Source: Methylobacter sp. (GTDB taxonomy: Bacteria > Pseudomonadota > Gammaproteobacteria > Methylococcales > Methylomonadaceae). From it: a stretch of 64,000 bases of DNA. Below are positions 35,757-45,514 of this stretch, one piece after another. The stretch is from NCBI RefSeq assembly GCF_030680395.1, contig NZ_JAUXVR010000025.1:1-64000 (forward strand), read 5' to 3'. The number at the start of each line of letters is the position of its first letter. Positions within the stretch are counted from its first letter, which is position 1. The notes beneath the pieces are model-generated. The model searched no databases and was not told the origin of the DNA. It worked only from the letters and a program-made list of their open reading frames with translations. Position numbers and translations under genes: made by a program.

Positions 35757-37117
35757 TTCCGGAGGCGGATCGGTCACAAATTTGGTTGGCTAAATTAAAG
35801 CCTTATTCTGAAAGATTGGCAGAAGTACCTGAGCTTGTTGTCGAAGGCAAGCTTTCCCGTATGGTGGGTTTGACGCTCGAAGCGGTGGGCTGTCGAGCGG
35901 CTATTGGTTCGCGCTGTCGAATTGAGACTAAAGGCGGCAGAATGATTGAAGCGGAAGTTGTGGGTTTTTCCGATGCGCGAATTTTTTTGATGCCGACTGC
36001 CGAAGTTCATGGGCTTGAGCCGGATTGCCGAGTTATTCCCATGGGCAAAAATAGCTTGGCTAGAGTGGGTTTTGGTCTTTTGGGGCGCGTGCTGGATGGT
36101 GCCGGCAATGCGATTGATGACAAAGGTCCGCTTAAAACGGATGCGCTGATTTCGCTCAACGGCGTGCCGATCAATCCACTGTCGAGACGGCCCATACGTG
36201 AGCCGCTTGATGTTGGTGTTAGGGCTATAAATTCGATACTCAGCGTGGGACGCGGACAACGTATGGGTTTGTTTGCGGGCACCGGTGTTGGCAAGAGTGT
36301 GCTATTGGGCATGATGACCAAATTTACCAAGGCGGATATTGTTGTTGTCGGCCTGATTGGCGAACGGGGGCGAGAAGTTAACGAGTTCGTACTGAAGACC
36401 TTAGGCGAAGAGGGGCTTAAAAGAGCGGTGGTGGTTGTTTCGCCTGCAGATTGCCCTCCTTTGATGCGTGTTCACGCGGCGTTATTGTCAACCAGTATTG
36501 CCGAGTATTTTCGTGATCAGGGGCTTGATGTTTTGTTGTTGATGGACTCATTAACGCGATTTGCACAGGCGCATCGTGAAATTGCCTTAGCCATCGACGA
36601 ACCGCCTGCCACCAAGGGGTATCCGCCTTCGGTCTTTGCCAAATTGCCGCATTTGGTGGAGCGCGCCGGTAATGCCGATCACGGCGGGGGATCTATAACT
36701 GCATTCTATACTGTTCTGGCTGAGGGCGATGATACTAATGATCCTATTGCCGATGCGGCACGAGGGGTACTGGATGGGCACGTCATATTATCCAGGAGCT
36801 TGGCTGAATCAGGACATTTTCCGGCCATCGATATAGAGGCGTCAATCAGTCGGGTTATGCCGGACATTATTGATGCCGGACATCTGCAAATGGCGCGGGA
36901 ATTAAGGCGCTTATATTCACTTTATCAACAAAACCGAGATTTAATCAGTGTCGGTGCTTATCAACCAGGGTCGAATCCTAGAATCGACAAGGCCATTGAA
37001 AAAAATCCGGCGATTTTAGATTTTTTGCAGCAGGACATGGATGAGCCGGTTGATATCAATCGGAGTTTACAAGAGCTGGCTATGTTACTGGGCATGAACA
37101 GGGCAGCCACCGGCTGA
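35753..37117 (+). CDS. fliI: Flagellum-specific ATP synthase FliI
   Basis: A 454-residue F1-beta-like ATPase that powers type III export of flagellar parts. It has the P-loop GLFAGTGVGKSVLLG (near 173), Walker B VLLLMDSLTRFAQAHREI and catalytic-glutamate segment GLIGERGREVNEF. It starts at a GTG overlapping the fliH stop. The length is normal. Confidence 0.95.
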   Translation: MIPEADRSQIWLAKLKPYSERLAEVPELVVEGKLSRMVGLTLEAVGCRAAIGSRCRIETKGGRMIEAEVVGFSDARIFLMPTAEVHGLEPDCRVIPMGKNSLARVGFGLLGRVLDGAGNAIDDKGPLKTDALISLNGVPINPLSRRPIREPLDVGVRAINSILSVGRGQRMGLFAGTGVGKSVLLGMMTKFTKADIVVVGLIGERGREVNEFVLKTLGEEGLKRAVVVVSPADCPPLMRVHAALLSTSIAEYFRDQGLDVLLLMDSLTRFAQAHREIALAIDEPPATKGYPPSVFAKLPHLVERAGNADHGGGSITAFYTVLAEGDDTNDPIADAARGVLDGHVILSRSLAESGHFPAIDIEASISRVMPDIIDAGHLQMARELRRLYSLYQQNRDLISVGAYQPGSNPRIDKAIEKNPAILDFLQQDMDEPVDINRSLQELAMLLGMNRAATG

Positions 37118-37152
37118 TATCCAAACCCCTTCGGGATAACCAAAGGACATAA

Positions 37153-37611
37153 GTGAAAAAATCGCAACGCATTAAAACGATTGTAGAAATTAAAGCGACT
37201 CAGGAAAAGAGCGCTTTGGAAGTGCTGGGTGCAGTTCAGAGAAAACTCCAGGGCATGCAGGTGCAAGTTGAAGGATTAAGGAACTATCGGAAGGAATATC
37301 AGGATAGATTTGACCAGTTGGGTAGTAGGGGCGTCAATATTGCACAGCTTCTGGAGTTTAGGTCGTTTATTGATAAGCTCGATAAGGCAATAATTGGGCA
37401 GGAACAAGTGCTGAGATCAATTGAAGCTGAAGTAATAGCCAAAAGAAAAATATGGGAAGAACTGCATCATAAAACCCAGAGCTTACAGAAAGTTTGCGAT
37501 TCGGCTTTGGTGATAGAGATGAAGCAAGAGGCTAAGCGAGAGCAGCAAGAGCAGGATGAGCGGGCATCCAGAATCGGTCGAAATAACTCAAGTGGCATGG
37601 GAAATGCTTGA
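37153..37611 (+). CDS. fliJ: Flagellar export chaperone FliJ
   Basis: A 152-residue, almost entirely helical coiled-coil protein with many K/E/Q residues, beginning KKSQRIKTIVEIKATQEK. FliJ acts in the export gate with FliI. Sequence is weakly conserved in the family; length, composition and position right after fliI make the call. It starts with GTG. Confidence 0.85.
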   Translation: MKKSQRIKTIVEIKATQEKSALEVLGAVQRKLQGMQVQVEGLRNYRKEYQDRFDQLGSRGVNIAQLLEFRSFIDKLDKAIIGQEQVLRSIEAEVIAKRKIWEELHHKTQSLQKVCDSALVIEMKQEAKREQQEQDERASRIGRNNSSGMGNA

Positions 37612-37640
37612 TAATTAATTGAATCTCAGGGGAATTGATT

Positions 37641-39143
37641 ATGATTATTGAAAGCGCAAATTTATCATCTTTGACATCAAGCAGCAGTATGGTTGAAAGC
37701 ATGTCTCCGCCTTTGATTGATGGTGGTGTTATTGTCGAAGGCTTCTCGGGTGCATTAGTGGCGCAGCTTGAGTTGTTGAGCAATATAAAAGCTGGGGATT
37801 CGTTGCCGTTACAGACGCAGGATATTGCTGGGTTTCAAAGTGTTGTCGGTTTGCCGGCAACCACCGTTGATGCGCAAGATTTTGCCGCTTTATTAGGCAA
37901 TGATTTGCCGTCGACATACAACGCAAAAGACGATATTGACCATGAGGCTGCTTTGGCTGCGGTCACTGACACATTAAAATATATTGCCATGGGTACTGCT
38001 CCTGAAGAAAAAGCTGCGGTGGTTGAGCAAAATGTGAAGGCTGTGATTGCAATGGGTACTCAGGCTGAGCAAAACATGGCAAATGTGGTTGCAGCAGCTG
38101 CTCCGACTGAGCAGAATATGAAAAATGTAGTTGGGACGGACGTTCCGGTCGAACAAAGTGCGACAGATGTGATCGCTGAATCTGAGCAAGGTTTGAAAGA
38201 TCTTGCGATGGATGCTCCGGTTCAAATGGATTTGGAGCAGGGAAGTGATAAACCTGATAAGAAGCAGGTTGAAGGTGATGCTCAAACAGCGGTTGTTGAA
38301 AATAATAACGAAACTGAAGAGTTGTTGGCGGTGGCCATTGTCCTGCCTTCGGTGATGCCAGCTGAGCAAGCAAAAACAACCAGTAATTTGAAGTCTGCAG
38401 ATGCCGCTAAAGAAAGTGGGTTGCTGGCTTTTACAAAACCATTAATTGGAGATGCTAAACCGAATCAGCTGGCGAAGGGTCTCGATGATATGCAAGGTGA
38501 AACGGCTTTCCGTCAGCCGGTTCAGGATAAACAGGGTTTTAATTTAAACTACTTTCAGAGTTCAGGACAAACTGAAAAGACCGGACGGGTTGATCAACAG
38601 GTCTTAAGCTTGGAGGGAGAAAAAACTTTGTCCCGGGTTGGGGGGGATATAACCCAGTCTAATAGGGTTATTGATAATAAAACAGATGTTCCCGCCATGA
38701 CCAAGTCGCTATCGCATCCGGAATGGAGTAAGGACCTGGGAGAGCGGATTGTATGGATGAACAGCAGGGCAATGCCTTCAGCAGAAATCAGGTTGAATCC
38801 ACCGCATCTTGGTCCTATATCGGTTCGTGTTGATGTCTCTGATGATCAGGCAACTGTTGTATTTACAGCGCAAAATGCAGCTGTAAGAGAAACGCTAGAA
38901 GCTTCCATTCCCAAGTTACGAGAAATGATGAGTGCCCAGCAACTTAATCTGGTCGAAGCGAATGTTTTTCAAGGTTCTGCATCAGATCAGGGGCGTTCAC
39001 AATCGCAAAATTTTGCACAAACGGCTGATAGTCGGAGGCAGGTAGCGACGGTTGTTGCTGCCGATGGAGTGGATGAGGTGGAGCAGGAAATCGCAAGCGG
39101 ACGAGCTGTGGTCAGTAAGGGCTTGCTGAGTCTTTACGCGTAG
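37641..39143 (+). CDS. fliK: Flagellar hook-length control protein FliK
   Basis: A 500-residue protein. The first ~360 residues are low-complexity, acidic and partly repetitive (EQNVKAVIAMGTQAEQNMANV). The conserved Flg_hook domain follows at about 365-440 (SRAMPSAEIRLNPPHLGPI, then SVRVDVSDDQATVVF). FliK is the molecular ruler switching export from hook to filament. The ATG at 37641 has an aggggaa ribosome-binding site 7 nt away. No fliL or fliM follows; the next gene is rpsF with its own promoter, so the rest of the flagellar regulon lies elsewhere. Confidence 0.9.
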   Translation: MIIESANLSSLTSSSSMVESMSPPLIDGGVIVEGFSGALVAQLELLSNIKAGDSLPLQTQDIAGFQSVVGLPATTVDAQDFAALLGNDLPSTYNAKDDIDHEAALAAVTDTLKYIAMGTAPEEKAAVVEQNVKAVIAMGTQAEQNMANVVAAAAPTEQNMKNVVGTDVPVEQSATDVIAESEQGLKDLAMDAPVQMDLEQGSDKPDKKQVEGDAQTAVVENNNETEELLAVAIVLPSVMPAEQAKTTSNLKSADAAKESGLLAFTKPLIGDAKPNQLAKGLDDMQGETAFRQPVQDKQGFNLNYFQSSGQTEKTGRVDQQVLSLEGEKTLSRVGGDITQSNRVIDNKTDVPAMTKSLSHPEWSKDLGERIVWMNSRAMPSAEIRLNPPHLGPISVRVDVSDDQATVVFTAQNAAVRETLEASIPKLREMMSAQQLNLVEANVFQGSASDQGRSQSQNFAQTADSRRQVATVVAADGVDEVEQEIASGRAVVSKGLLSLYA

Positions 39144-39246
39144 ATTAATCAACGGTTCGCACTTTAATATTGCACTTATCGTACTGAGATATTAGCTGCT
39201 TTCTTGGGGTTGACGCTGGTAATGGCGCTGTTTCTGAACTCCGTAC

Positions 39247-39275
39247 TTTTCAATGGCTAAAAAAGCATCTATAAT
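39247..39275 (+). promoter_or_regulatory. Sigma-70 promoter of the rpsF operon
   Basis: TTTTCA (39247-39252), a 17-bp spacer and a consensus TATAAT (39270-39275). It lies about 88 bp before rpsF and separates the ribosomal genes from the flagellar operon. Confidence 0.7.
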
Positions 39276-39281
39276 GCGCGG

Positions 39282-39362
39282 TTCTTAGGAGCTGTCCGCT
39301 CCTCCTTGCTTTACCATCTTTCATTAAGACAGAGGTGGGAGGCTTAACCGAAAGGAAAAAAC
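39282..39362 (+). promoter_or_regulatory. Probable S6:S18 autoregulatory mRNA leader
   Basis: The ~80-nt leader contains aggagctgtccgctcct, a hairpin, and then gaggtgggaggcttaaccga ending in aaagg just before the rpsF start. Known S6:S18 leaders expose a CCG mimic of the rRNA site near a gly-rich stem; the aaCCGaaagg here fits. I cannot fold it computationally, so the call rests on position and motif. Confidence 0.45.
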
Positions 39363-39821
39363 ATGCGACATTATGAAATTGTCTTTTTAGTCCATCCTGA
39401 CCAGAGTTCTCAGGTCCCGGCGATGATTGAGCGTTATAAATCAACTATCGAAACCGCATCCGGTAAAATTCACCGTTTGGAAGACTGGGGTCGTAGACAC
39501 CTGGCTTATCCAATTAATAAAATTCATAAAGCGCATTATGTGCTGATGAATGTTGAGTGCGATCAGGCTACCTTGGAAGAATTAGAAAGTGGCTTTCGTT
39601 TTAATGATGCCATTTTGCGTAGCATGACTTTGTTGCAAAAAGCAGCTATTACTGAAGCATCTATCATTGCCACATCAACAGTTGAAGAAAATAAAGCTGC
39701 TGAGTCAAGAGCTAAGGATGCAGCAGCCAGAGAAGCAGTGGCTGCGGCAGGTGCCGATGACGAAGCTGATCTGGACGATGTCGACGAAGACTTTGATGCT
39801 GACGCAATCACTTCTGAATAA
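39363..39821 (+). CDS. rpsF: 30S ribosomal protein S6
   Basis: A 152-residue S6. The core ([51 protein letters not shown]) is standard. A C-terminal extension of about 45 residues is alanine-rich and then acidic ([18 protein letters not shown]), as in other gammaproteobacterial S6 proteins that receive added glutamates. First gene of the rpsF-rpsR-DUF2232-rplI operon. Confidence 0.97.
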   Translation: MRHYEIVFLVHPDQSSQVPAMIERYKSTIETASGKIHRLEDWGRRHLAYPINKIHKAHYVLMNVECDQATLEELESGFRFNDAILRSMTLLQKAAITEASIIATSTVEENKAAESRAKDAAAREAVAAAGADDEADLDDVDEDFDADAITSE

Positions 39822-39853
39822 AACTTTTAACACTTGGATTTACGAGAATTATT

Positions 39854-40081
39854 ATGGCACGTAACATTAGACGCAAAAAATTCTGCCGATTCAGTGCAGA
39901 AGGTGGAACAGAGATCGACTATAAAGATCTGGATTTGCTGAGCGATTACATTACTGAAACAGGTAAAATTGTTCCCAGTCGCATTACAGGAACAAGCGCC
40001 AAGTATCAAAGGCAGCTAGGTGTCGCAATCAAACGGGCTCGTTTTATTGCGTTGTTGCCTTTTTGCGACGCTCACAAATAA
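39854..40081 (+). CDS. rpsR: 30S ribosomal protein S18
   Basis: A 75-residue S18, which pairs with S6 on the small subunit platform. Typical sequence: [16 protein letters not shown], then [32 protein letters not shown] and the basic [12 protein letters not shown] end. It is 32 bp after rpsF. Confidence 0.97.
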   Translation: MARNIRRKKFCRFSAEGGTEIDYKDLDLLSDYITETGKIVPSRITGTSAKYQRQLGVAIKRARFIALLPFCDAHK

Positions 40082-40094
40082 TACGGGACGATCA

Positions 40095-40988
40095 GTGGGC
40101 TTTTTAGCTGAGTACATTATGCGGGGAAGGATGCAAGCCATGATAGTGGCTGCTACCCTTGCAATAGTGTCGCTGATCATGCCTCCAGTGAGTATAGTAA
40201 GTTCAGCCTCTGTTGCTCTCGTCACGTTAAGGCGGGGTGCTATTGAGGGTTTGGTCGTTTTGGGGTGTTCAACTGCGGTAGCAGCGGTGCTGGGGTTTTT
40301 CTTAGTAGGCAACTATCAGTTTGTGTTGCTTTATGGGATGGTGCTGTGGGTTCCTGTCTGGTTAATTTCAATTATCTTAAGAGAGGGGCGGTATTTATCT
40401 CTGGCGGTTGAAATTGCGGTGTTGCTTGGCGTTTTGGGGGTTGTTGGTTTTTATCTCTATAATACCGAGTTGGCAAAGATGTGGAAGAGTATGCTTTCAC
40501 AAATGGTGCCCCCTAATGCTCCAGTTGAAGATATCCAGCATACGTTAGATGTGCTGTCCCATTACATGACGGGAATAGTGGCGGCTGCATCGGTGTTTGG
40601 CTTGCTGTTTGGCCTGTTTCTGGGGCGATGGTGGCAGGCTTTACTGTATAACCCTGGCGGATTTAGGCAAGAGTTTTTGTCATTGAATACGCACCCAAGG
40701 TTGGCAATTGGCAGTATTTTAGTGGTAGTTATTGCATCATTAAGTTCCGGTGTGATTTCTGAAGTTTCGTGGAATATCGCTATTTTGCTGTTTGTGTTGT
40801 ACACATTTATTGGGACGGCAGTATTGCATGCTGTGTTTGCTGCGATGAAAATGGGCCGCTATATAGTACCGATGTTTTATGTGACAATGTTTTTGATACC
40901 CCATGCCATGCTGCCGGTTGCTATAGTCGGGCTGTGCGATGCATGGATGAACTTACGAAATAAAATTTCGAATCAACAAACGCCTTGA
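40095..40988 (+). CDS. DUF2232 polytopic membrane protein
   Basis: About 297 residues and roughly eight predicted membrane helices, e.g. AMIVAATLAIVSLIMPPVSI, EGLVVLGCSTAVAAVLGFFL and FVLYTFIGTAVLHAVFAAM. It belongs to the DUF2232/YybS-like family commonly found between rpsR and rplI. The GTG at 40095 is taken as start; an ATG at 40119 is possible, while the frame upstream of 40095 only overlaps rpsR. Function is unknown. It lies 13 bp after rpsR in the ribosomal operon. Confidence 0.8.
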   Translation: MGFLAEYIMRGRMQAMIVAATLAIVSLIMPPVSIVSSASVALVTLRRGAIEGLVVLGCSTAVAAVLGFFLVGNYQFVLLYGMVLWVPVWLISIILREGRYLSLAVEIAVLLGVLGVVGFYLYNTELAKMWKSMLSQMVPPNAPVEDIQHTLDVLSHYMTGIVAAASVFGLLFGLFLGRWWQALLYNPGGFRQEFLSLNTHPRLAIGSILVVVIASLSSGVISEVSWNIAILLFVLYTFIGTAVLHAVFAAMKMGRYIVPMFYVTMFLIPHAMLPVAIVGLCDAWMNLRNKISNQQTP

Positions 40989-41037
40989 TGGCGTAAAAAA
41001 ATAGCCGGATAAAATCCGAAAAATGAGGTCATAAAAG

Positions 41038-41487
41038 ATGGAAGTTATTCTTCTTGAAAAGATAGCAAACTTGGGTAACCTGGGCGATAAAGTCGTCATT
41101 AAGTCAGGTTATGGCAGAAACTATCTTGTTCCGTACGGTAAGGCTGTTGCTGCAACAGCTACTAAAATTGCTGAATTTGAAGCGCGTCGCGCAGAGCTTG
41201 AGAAAGCGGCAGCTGAAAAGCTGAGTGCAGCTCAAGCACGTGCCAATGCGTTGAGTAAGCTTCAAGTCGTTATTACTCACAAGGCTGGTGATGAAGGCAA
41301 GTTGTTCGGTTCAATAGGTACGCAAAATATCGCTGACGCCATTACCGAAGCAGGCGTTTCAGTTGAAAAACATGAAATTCGTTTGCCTCAAGGTGTTATT
41401 CGTCAAATCGGCGAGTATCAGATCGACATTAATTGCCATACCGATGTCGTTGTAAAGATGCCTATTAAAATTGCCGCTGAAGCATAA
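41038..41487 (+). CDS. rplI: 50S ribosomal protein L9
   Basis: A 149-residue L9. It has the N-terminal domain [20 protein letters not shown] and [14 protein letters not shown], the long connecting helix rich in E/K/A, and the C-terminal domain ending [18 protein letters not shown]. It is the last ribosomal gene of the operon, 49 bp after the DUF2232 gene. Confidence 0.97.
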   Translation: MEVILLEKIANLGNLGDKVVIKSGYGRNYLVPYGKAVAATATKIAEFEARRAELEKAAAEKLSAAQARANALSKLQVVITHKAGDEGKLFGSIGTQNIADAITEAGVSVEKHEIRLPQGVIRQIGEYQIDINCHTDVVVKMPIKIAAEA

Positions 41488-41565
41488 TAGTTTAGGTATA
41501 AGATAAAAAGGTAAAAAGGTTGAAGGGGCGAGTAAAATCTTCCCTGCAACCTTAGCTTTTTAACT

Positions 41566-42825
41566 ATGCGAGCTTTTTACTCCTGCCTTTTTTATCTGTT
41601 AATCCCTCTCATATTAGTTCGCCTGATCTGGCGAAGCGTCAAAGCGCCCGCATATCGATACAGGTGGAACGAGCGATTCGCCTTCTATAGTAAAAAATTT
41701 CCCCAGAATGTTATTTGGTTTCATGCGGTTTCAGTGGGAGAGGTTGAAGCTTTATTTCCGCTAGTCAAGAAAATGCAGCGGCAGTATCCCGGTGCAACGT
41801 TATTAGTTACGACCACAACACCCACAGGATCTGCCCGGATTAAGGCGGTAATGCAGGAAAGTGTGGAGCATGTCTATTTGCCGTATGACATACCCTGTGC
41901 GGTCAGTCGGTTTATGCGGTGTTTTAAGCCTGAAATAGCTGTCATCATGGAAACTGAGATTTGGCCTAATCTTTTTGCCCATTGCGGTAAAAATAAAATT
42001 CCTTTGTACATTATCAATGCCCGCTTATCGGAAAAGTCGGCAAGTGGTTATCAAAAAATCCCGGCTCTTGTTTCCCCCGCTTTAGCTTGCGTTAAGTTGA
42101 TTGCGGCGCAAACGCAGGATGATGCCAACCGGTTTGCTGCTATTGGTGCAAAAACTGAAACAGTCAGAACGCTAGGCAATATAAAGTTTGATGTTGAGGT
42201 TTCAAGTGAAATTATTGGGCAAGGTGCGCAATTAAAAGCCGATTTTTTTGGTGGCCGGTTTGTTTGGCTGATTGCCAGTACCCACAAAGATGAAGAGGTG
42301 ATATTTCTTGATATTTATAAAAAAATAAAACAGAAAATTCCTGAATTGTTGCTGGTGGTTGTGCCAAGACATCCTGAGCGTTTTGGCGAAGTAAAAAAAC
42401 TATGCGAGCAGAATCAATTGGTTGTGGTGATGCGTACATCCGGCGAAATTTGTCATCAGCATACTGATGTTTATCTGGCCGATACTATGGGGGAATTAAA
42501 GATGCTTTATGCGGCCTCCGACGTAGCGTTTGTCGGGGGCAGTATGGTACCTGTTGGTGGGCATAATATTCTTGAGGCTGCTGCGGTTGGTACTCCGGTT
42601 TTGTTTGGTCCGTATATGGCGAATTTTAAAGAAATAGCGGTGGGAGTACTACGGCAGAATGCGGCAATACAATGCCAGGATGAAAGCGAGATAATGAATG
42701 CGGTTATTGCCTTGTATGCGGATTCCGCATACAGGCAATCATTAGCTGAAAAAGGCAAAGCGTTTGTTCGGCAGAGCCAAGGTGCGATTACTAGGATTTT
42801 TGATGTGCTTAGCCGGGATATTTGA
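41566..42825 (+). CDS. waaA: 3-deoxy-D-manno-octulosonic acid transferase
   Basis: A 419-residue inner-membrane-anchored GT-B glycosyltransferase that adds Kdo to lipid A precursor. It has an N-terminal membrane anchor (CLFYLLIPLILVRLIWR), WFHAVSVGEVEA, PTGSARI, the conserved VIMETEIWPNL, and in the C-terminal domain RHPERFGEV and VGGSMVPVGGHNILEAAAVG. Length matches the family. It is a stand-alone gene 78 bp after rplI and may be co-transcribed or have its own promoter. Confidence 0.93.
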   Translation: MRAFYSCLFYLLIPLILVRLIWRSVKAPAYRYRWNERFAFYSKKFPQNVIWFHAVSVGEVEALFPLVKKMQRQYPGATLLVTTTTPTGSARIKAVMQESVEHVYLPYDIPCAVSRFMRCFKPEIAVIMETEIWPNLFAHCGKNKIPLYIINARLSEKSASGYQKIPALVSPALACVKLIAAQTQDDANRFAAIGAKTETVRTLGNIKFDVEVSSEIIGQGAQLKADFFGGRFVWLIASTHKDEEVIFLDIYKKIKQKIPELLLVVVPRHPERFGEVKKLCEQNQLVVVMRTSGEICHQHTDVYLADTMGELKMLYAASDVAFVGGSMVPVGGHNILEAAAVGTPVLFGPYMANFKEIAVGVLRQNAAIQCQDESEIMNAVIALYADSAYRQSLAEKGKAFVRQSQGAITRIFDVLSRDI

Positions 42826-42919
42826 TTTTAGGTCAGGCTCTTGTTTTCATTTATGTGGCTCCATAACGCTTATATAGTGCAATCCATGTCGTATGATGCC
42901 GCATAAAAAATATAAGTCT

Positions 42920-43684
42920 TTATTGGTAGTGAAAGTCGATTTGATTGATAAGGCGTTGTAATGCTGTGTCAAGGCGGTATGAAGCCCTCTTTATTTCACA
43001 GCCAACACGGCTTATTTGTCTGGTGTGCTTAAGGGGCATGGTTTTGTTGTTAACTATTTCCAGGCAGGCTTGGAGTATGCTTTTATCGGGTAGGATGATG
43101 TTGCAGTCTGTATGCAGTCCTCCAATAACGGTAGGCTGCTGATTTTCAAATTGATTAATATAGGATAGGCCGGTAACGCTGATATCAGTTACGTTAAAGC
43201 ATTCCGCTTGATTTTTATACTGCATTTTAACGGGGATGTTAATAGGTACTTTTACTCGGCGAGCATCTCTTCGTTGCACCCACTCTATGCTTTGGGGGAG
43301 CGGTGCTTTCAGGTTAAATGTGGCATCGATATCATGTCCATTAAATTCACTTAATATAAAGCTAACGGCTATACCATCAAGATTGGCAGAAACTACCACA
43401 GTGCTTTGCATGAGCAAATCTTTATTAAATCGTTCGTTTTGAAATCCGCCCAGAAAAATATAACCTCCTTCAATACAAGTAATCATCGTTAAAAGTGTGC
43501 TTGTTGCGAACTTTCCAGGCACTTTGATGGACAGTAGGGCATTTTTGCTGAGCAGGTGGTTTAGTTTTTTTCTGATGTCATCCTGATTGGCAACGGTGTA
43601 GTTGTTATATGCGTTGTCTATAATTGTGGGTTCAGTGGTGCATTTGTGATGTGGATCGGCATGATTTGCTTGATATGTCAGCAT
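42920..43684 (-). CDS. YcgR-like flagellar brake protein with PilZ domain
   Basis: A 254-residue protein in two domains. The N-terminal YcgR/PilZN-like domain (about 30-130) has LLSKNALLSIKVPGKFATST. The C-terminal PilZ domain has the c-di-GMP-binding pattern RRDARRVKVPINIPV near 138-152 and DISVTGLSY near 167. In enteric bacteria YcgR bound to c-di-GMP slows the motor by contacting FliG/MotA. It lies a few kilobases from the flagellar operon but is separately transcribed; no sigma-54 or sigma-28 site is obvious. Confidence 0.85.
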   Translation of the reverse strand: MLTYQANHADPHHKCTTEPTIIDNAYNNYTVANQDDIRKKLNHLLSKNALLSIKVPGKFATSTLLTMITCIEGGYIFLGGFQNERFNKDLLMQSTVVVSANLDGIAVSFILSEFNGHDIDATFNLKAPLPQSIEWVQRRDARRVKVPINIPVKMQYKNQAECFNVTDISVTGLSYINQFENQQPTVIGGLHTDCNIILPDKSILQACLEIVNNKTMPLKHTRQISRVGCEIKRASYRLDTALQRLINQIDFHYQ

Positions 43685-44636
43685 TGTGTTCCCCTGTCAT
43701 ATATTTAATGAAGTGTATTGGTTTAATTATCCAAGCAATAATTTAGCCATAAATATATTTAATATTTATTTCAGTTGCTTATCGATCTTGTAATCATGCC
43801 TCTGCGCTGTGGAAGGCTAGTTTTATAGTTTGAGCGGCAATATATAGCCTATTGAGAGTGCTGGGCATGGATAAAGGCGGCAAGGTGGCGGACGTTGGGA
43901 TTTGACAGATAATAATGTGCGGCTTATACGCTGGTTATCTTGGTATCAAATATGATTGGAGTTGGGTGGAACGGGGATTTTGAGTAAGCTGTACTTAAAT
44001 GTCTCGTTGTTGTACCAGAATATGGGTGGTGGTTATAGGCGGCTATAGTTGATTCGGCTCGAATCCATCTTTGATGGCATTGCTCGCTATAGTCGTATAG
44101 AGAGGGCAAAAAAAACCTCCCAATGCCTTGCTGGAATGGCAGGGAGGTAATAAGTTAAGCGGCGCATCAGGAATTAACCGCTTGTAGGTACAGCGCTAGG
44201 AGGGGGCTGATCATCTTGAGTCTGGCGGTTTTTCGCCAAAACGCATTTTGAATAATTGCAATTATAAACAAACATGTAAAAATTATCTGTGCGTTATCGC
44301 TCAGAATTAAATATTTCCAGCATCGCCCGTCGGTTGGCTCATGTATTGTGAGCTCCTGTATTCCCAGCTATCGCCGGGTTGACGCTATTGCGATTATTTA
44401 ATCTGTCGTAATGACGCGGATTCAAATGGAGTTCTATTAATATTGTAGCGGCAATGTTCACGTGGCCGGTTAATGTCATGACTTTCTTTGTTGTGATAAG
44501 CATGCTTTCTTTATACTGTAAATATTTCCGATGTTAGGCATTTGTTGTACACAGACAAGGCTTCTATTTTAGAGTCCCCAGTCTTAATATTTATAAATTT
44601 TACTATAGCTGACTACATTTAAAGAGACGTTACATC
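43685..44636. other. Long intergenic region with a minus-strand transcript end
   Basis: No protein gene is secure in these ~950 bp. A strong minus-strand terminator at 44108-44148 implies a short transcript from within 44150-44600; a 33-codon frame at 44174-44275 (minus) lacks a ribosome-binding site, so a small RNA is as likely. A GGCG/CGCC hairpin lies at 44223-44238. The stretch 43740-44100 shows nothing I can name. Confidence 0.4.
44108..44148 (-). terminator. Rho-independent terminator of an unassigned short transcript
   Basis: Minus-strand hairpin CCTCCC-TGCC pairs with GGCA-tt-GGGAGG and is followed by eight T residues. No gene upstream on that strand explains it, because fchA at 44637 runs the other way. 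Confidence 0.8.
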
Positions 44637-45266
44637 ATGAATGAAATAAAAGATAAATCAGTTCAGGCCTTTATTGATGGATTGGCTAGCAAGGCACCTA
44701 CTCCGGGTGGTGGTAGCGCAGCTGCGGTAATGGGTGCGCAAGCCGCCGCTTTAATCAGTATGGTGTGTAATTTGACCATAGGTAAGCCCAAGTACGCTGA
44801 GGTTGAAGTTGAAATGCAGTCATTGCTGGAAAAGTCAGAGGCATTGCGTGAAGCGCTAACAGGTATGATTAAATCCGATGTTGAGGTCTTTGATCGCTTA
44901 ATGGCAACGTATGGATTACCAAAAGATTCTGATGACGAAAAGGTCATACGTAGTGAAGCAATTCAATCAGCATTAAAAGAAGCTACGGTAGTTCCTTTGA
45001 AGTGCGCAAACGCTTGTGCAGAAACCATTACGCTGAGCAAAATTGCCGCAGAAAAAGGTAATATAGGAGTGATCAGTGATGCAGGCGTAGCGGTAATGGC
45101 AGCTTACGGCGCACTAAAAAGCGCAGCATTAAATGTTTACATAAATGCAGGCGGACTTAAAGACAGAGTCTTTGCCGATGCGAAATTGGCGGAGTTGGAA
45201 ACGATTTTGAATGGTGCTGATGCCGCTGCAGAAGAAGTTTATCAAATTGTTAAAGCCAAGTTGTAA
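44637..45266 (+). CDS. fchA: Methenyltetrahydrofolate cyclohydrolase (FchA)
   Basis: A 209-residue protein of the formiminotransferase-cyclodeaminase-like family. It has KAPTPGGGSAAAVMGAQAAA (about 18-37), the folate-binding and active-site region, then MVCNLTIGKPKY and the C-terminal GVAVMAAYGALKSAALNVY. Stand-alone forms hydrolyse methenyl-H4F in folate-linked C1 transfer and are typical of methylotrophs, which is one reason for placing this genome there. It is monocistronic, with an AT-rich upstream region. Confidence 0.88.
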   Translation: MNEIKDKSVQAFIDGLASKAPTPGGGSAAAVMGAQAAALISMVCNLTIGKPKYAEVEVEMQSLLEKSEALREALTGMIKSDVEVFDRLMATYGLPKDSDDEKVIRSEAIQSALKEATVVPLKCANACAETITLSKIAAEKGNIGVISDAGVAVMAAYGALKSAALNVYINAGGLKDRVFADAKLAELETILNGADAAAEEVYQIVKAKL

Positions 45267-45428
45267 GCATTAACGAATATTATGATTATTCATCATCTTG
45301 CTGATAAAAAGCCGAAGTTGGTTAAGTTTGAGGTTCTTAAAATGCATTATTAATAATGTGACAAGCAGATGTAAATTGGGCCGATTATAATTATCTTGAT
45401 AAATTATTATAGATAACGAAAAAAAATA

Positions 45429-45457
45429 TTGACGATACAGGGAAGCATCGTTATCAT
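45429..45457 (+). promoter_or_regulatory. Sigma-70 promoter of the tRNA-Pro/Arg/His cluster
   Basis: TTGACG (45429-45434), a 17-bp spacer and TATCAT (45452-45457), about 58 bp before tRNA-Pro. Confidence 0.6.
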
Positions 45458-45514
45458 AGACAGCTCTTCAAGGGTGGTTGGTAAGTTCAAGCAAGCCATT
45501 AAAAAGGAGATTGT

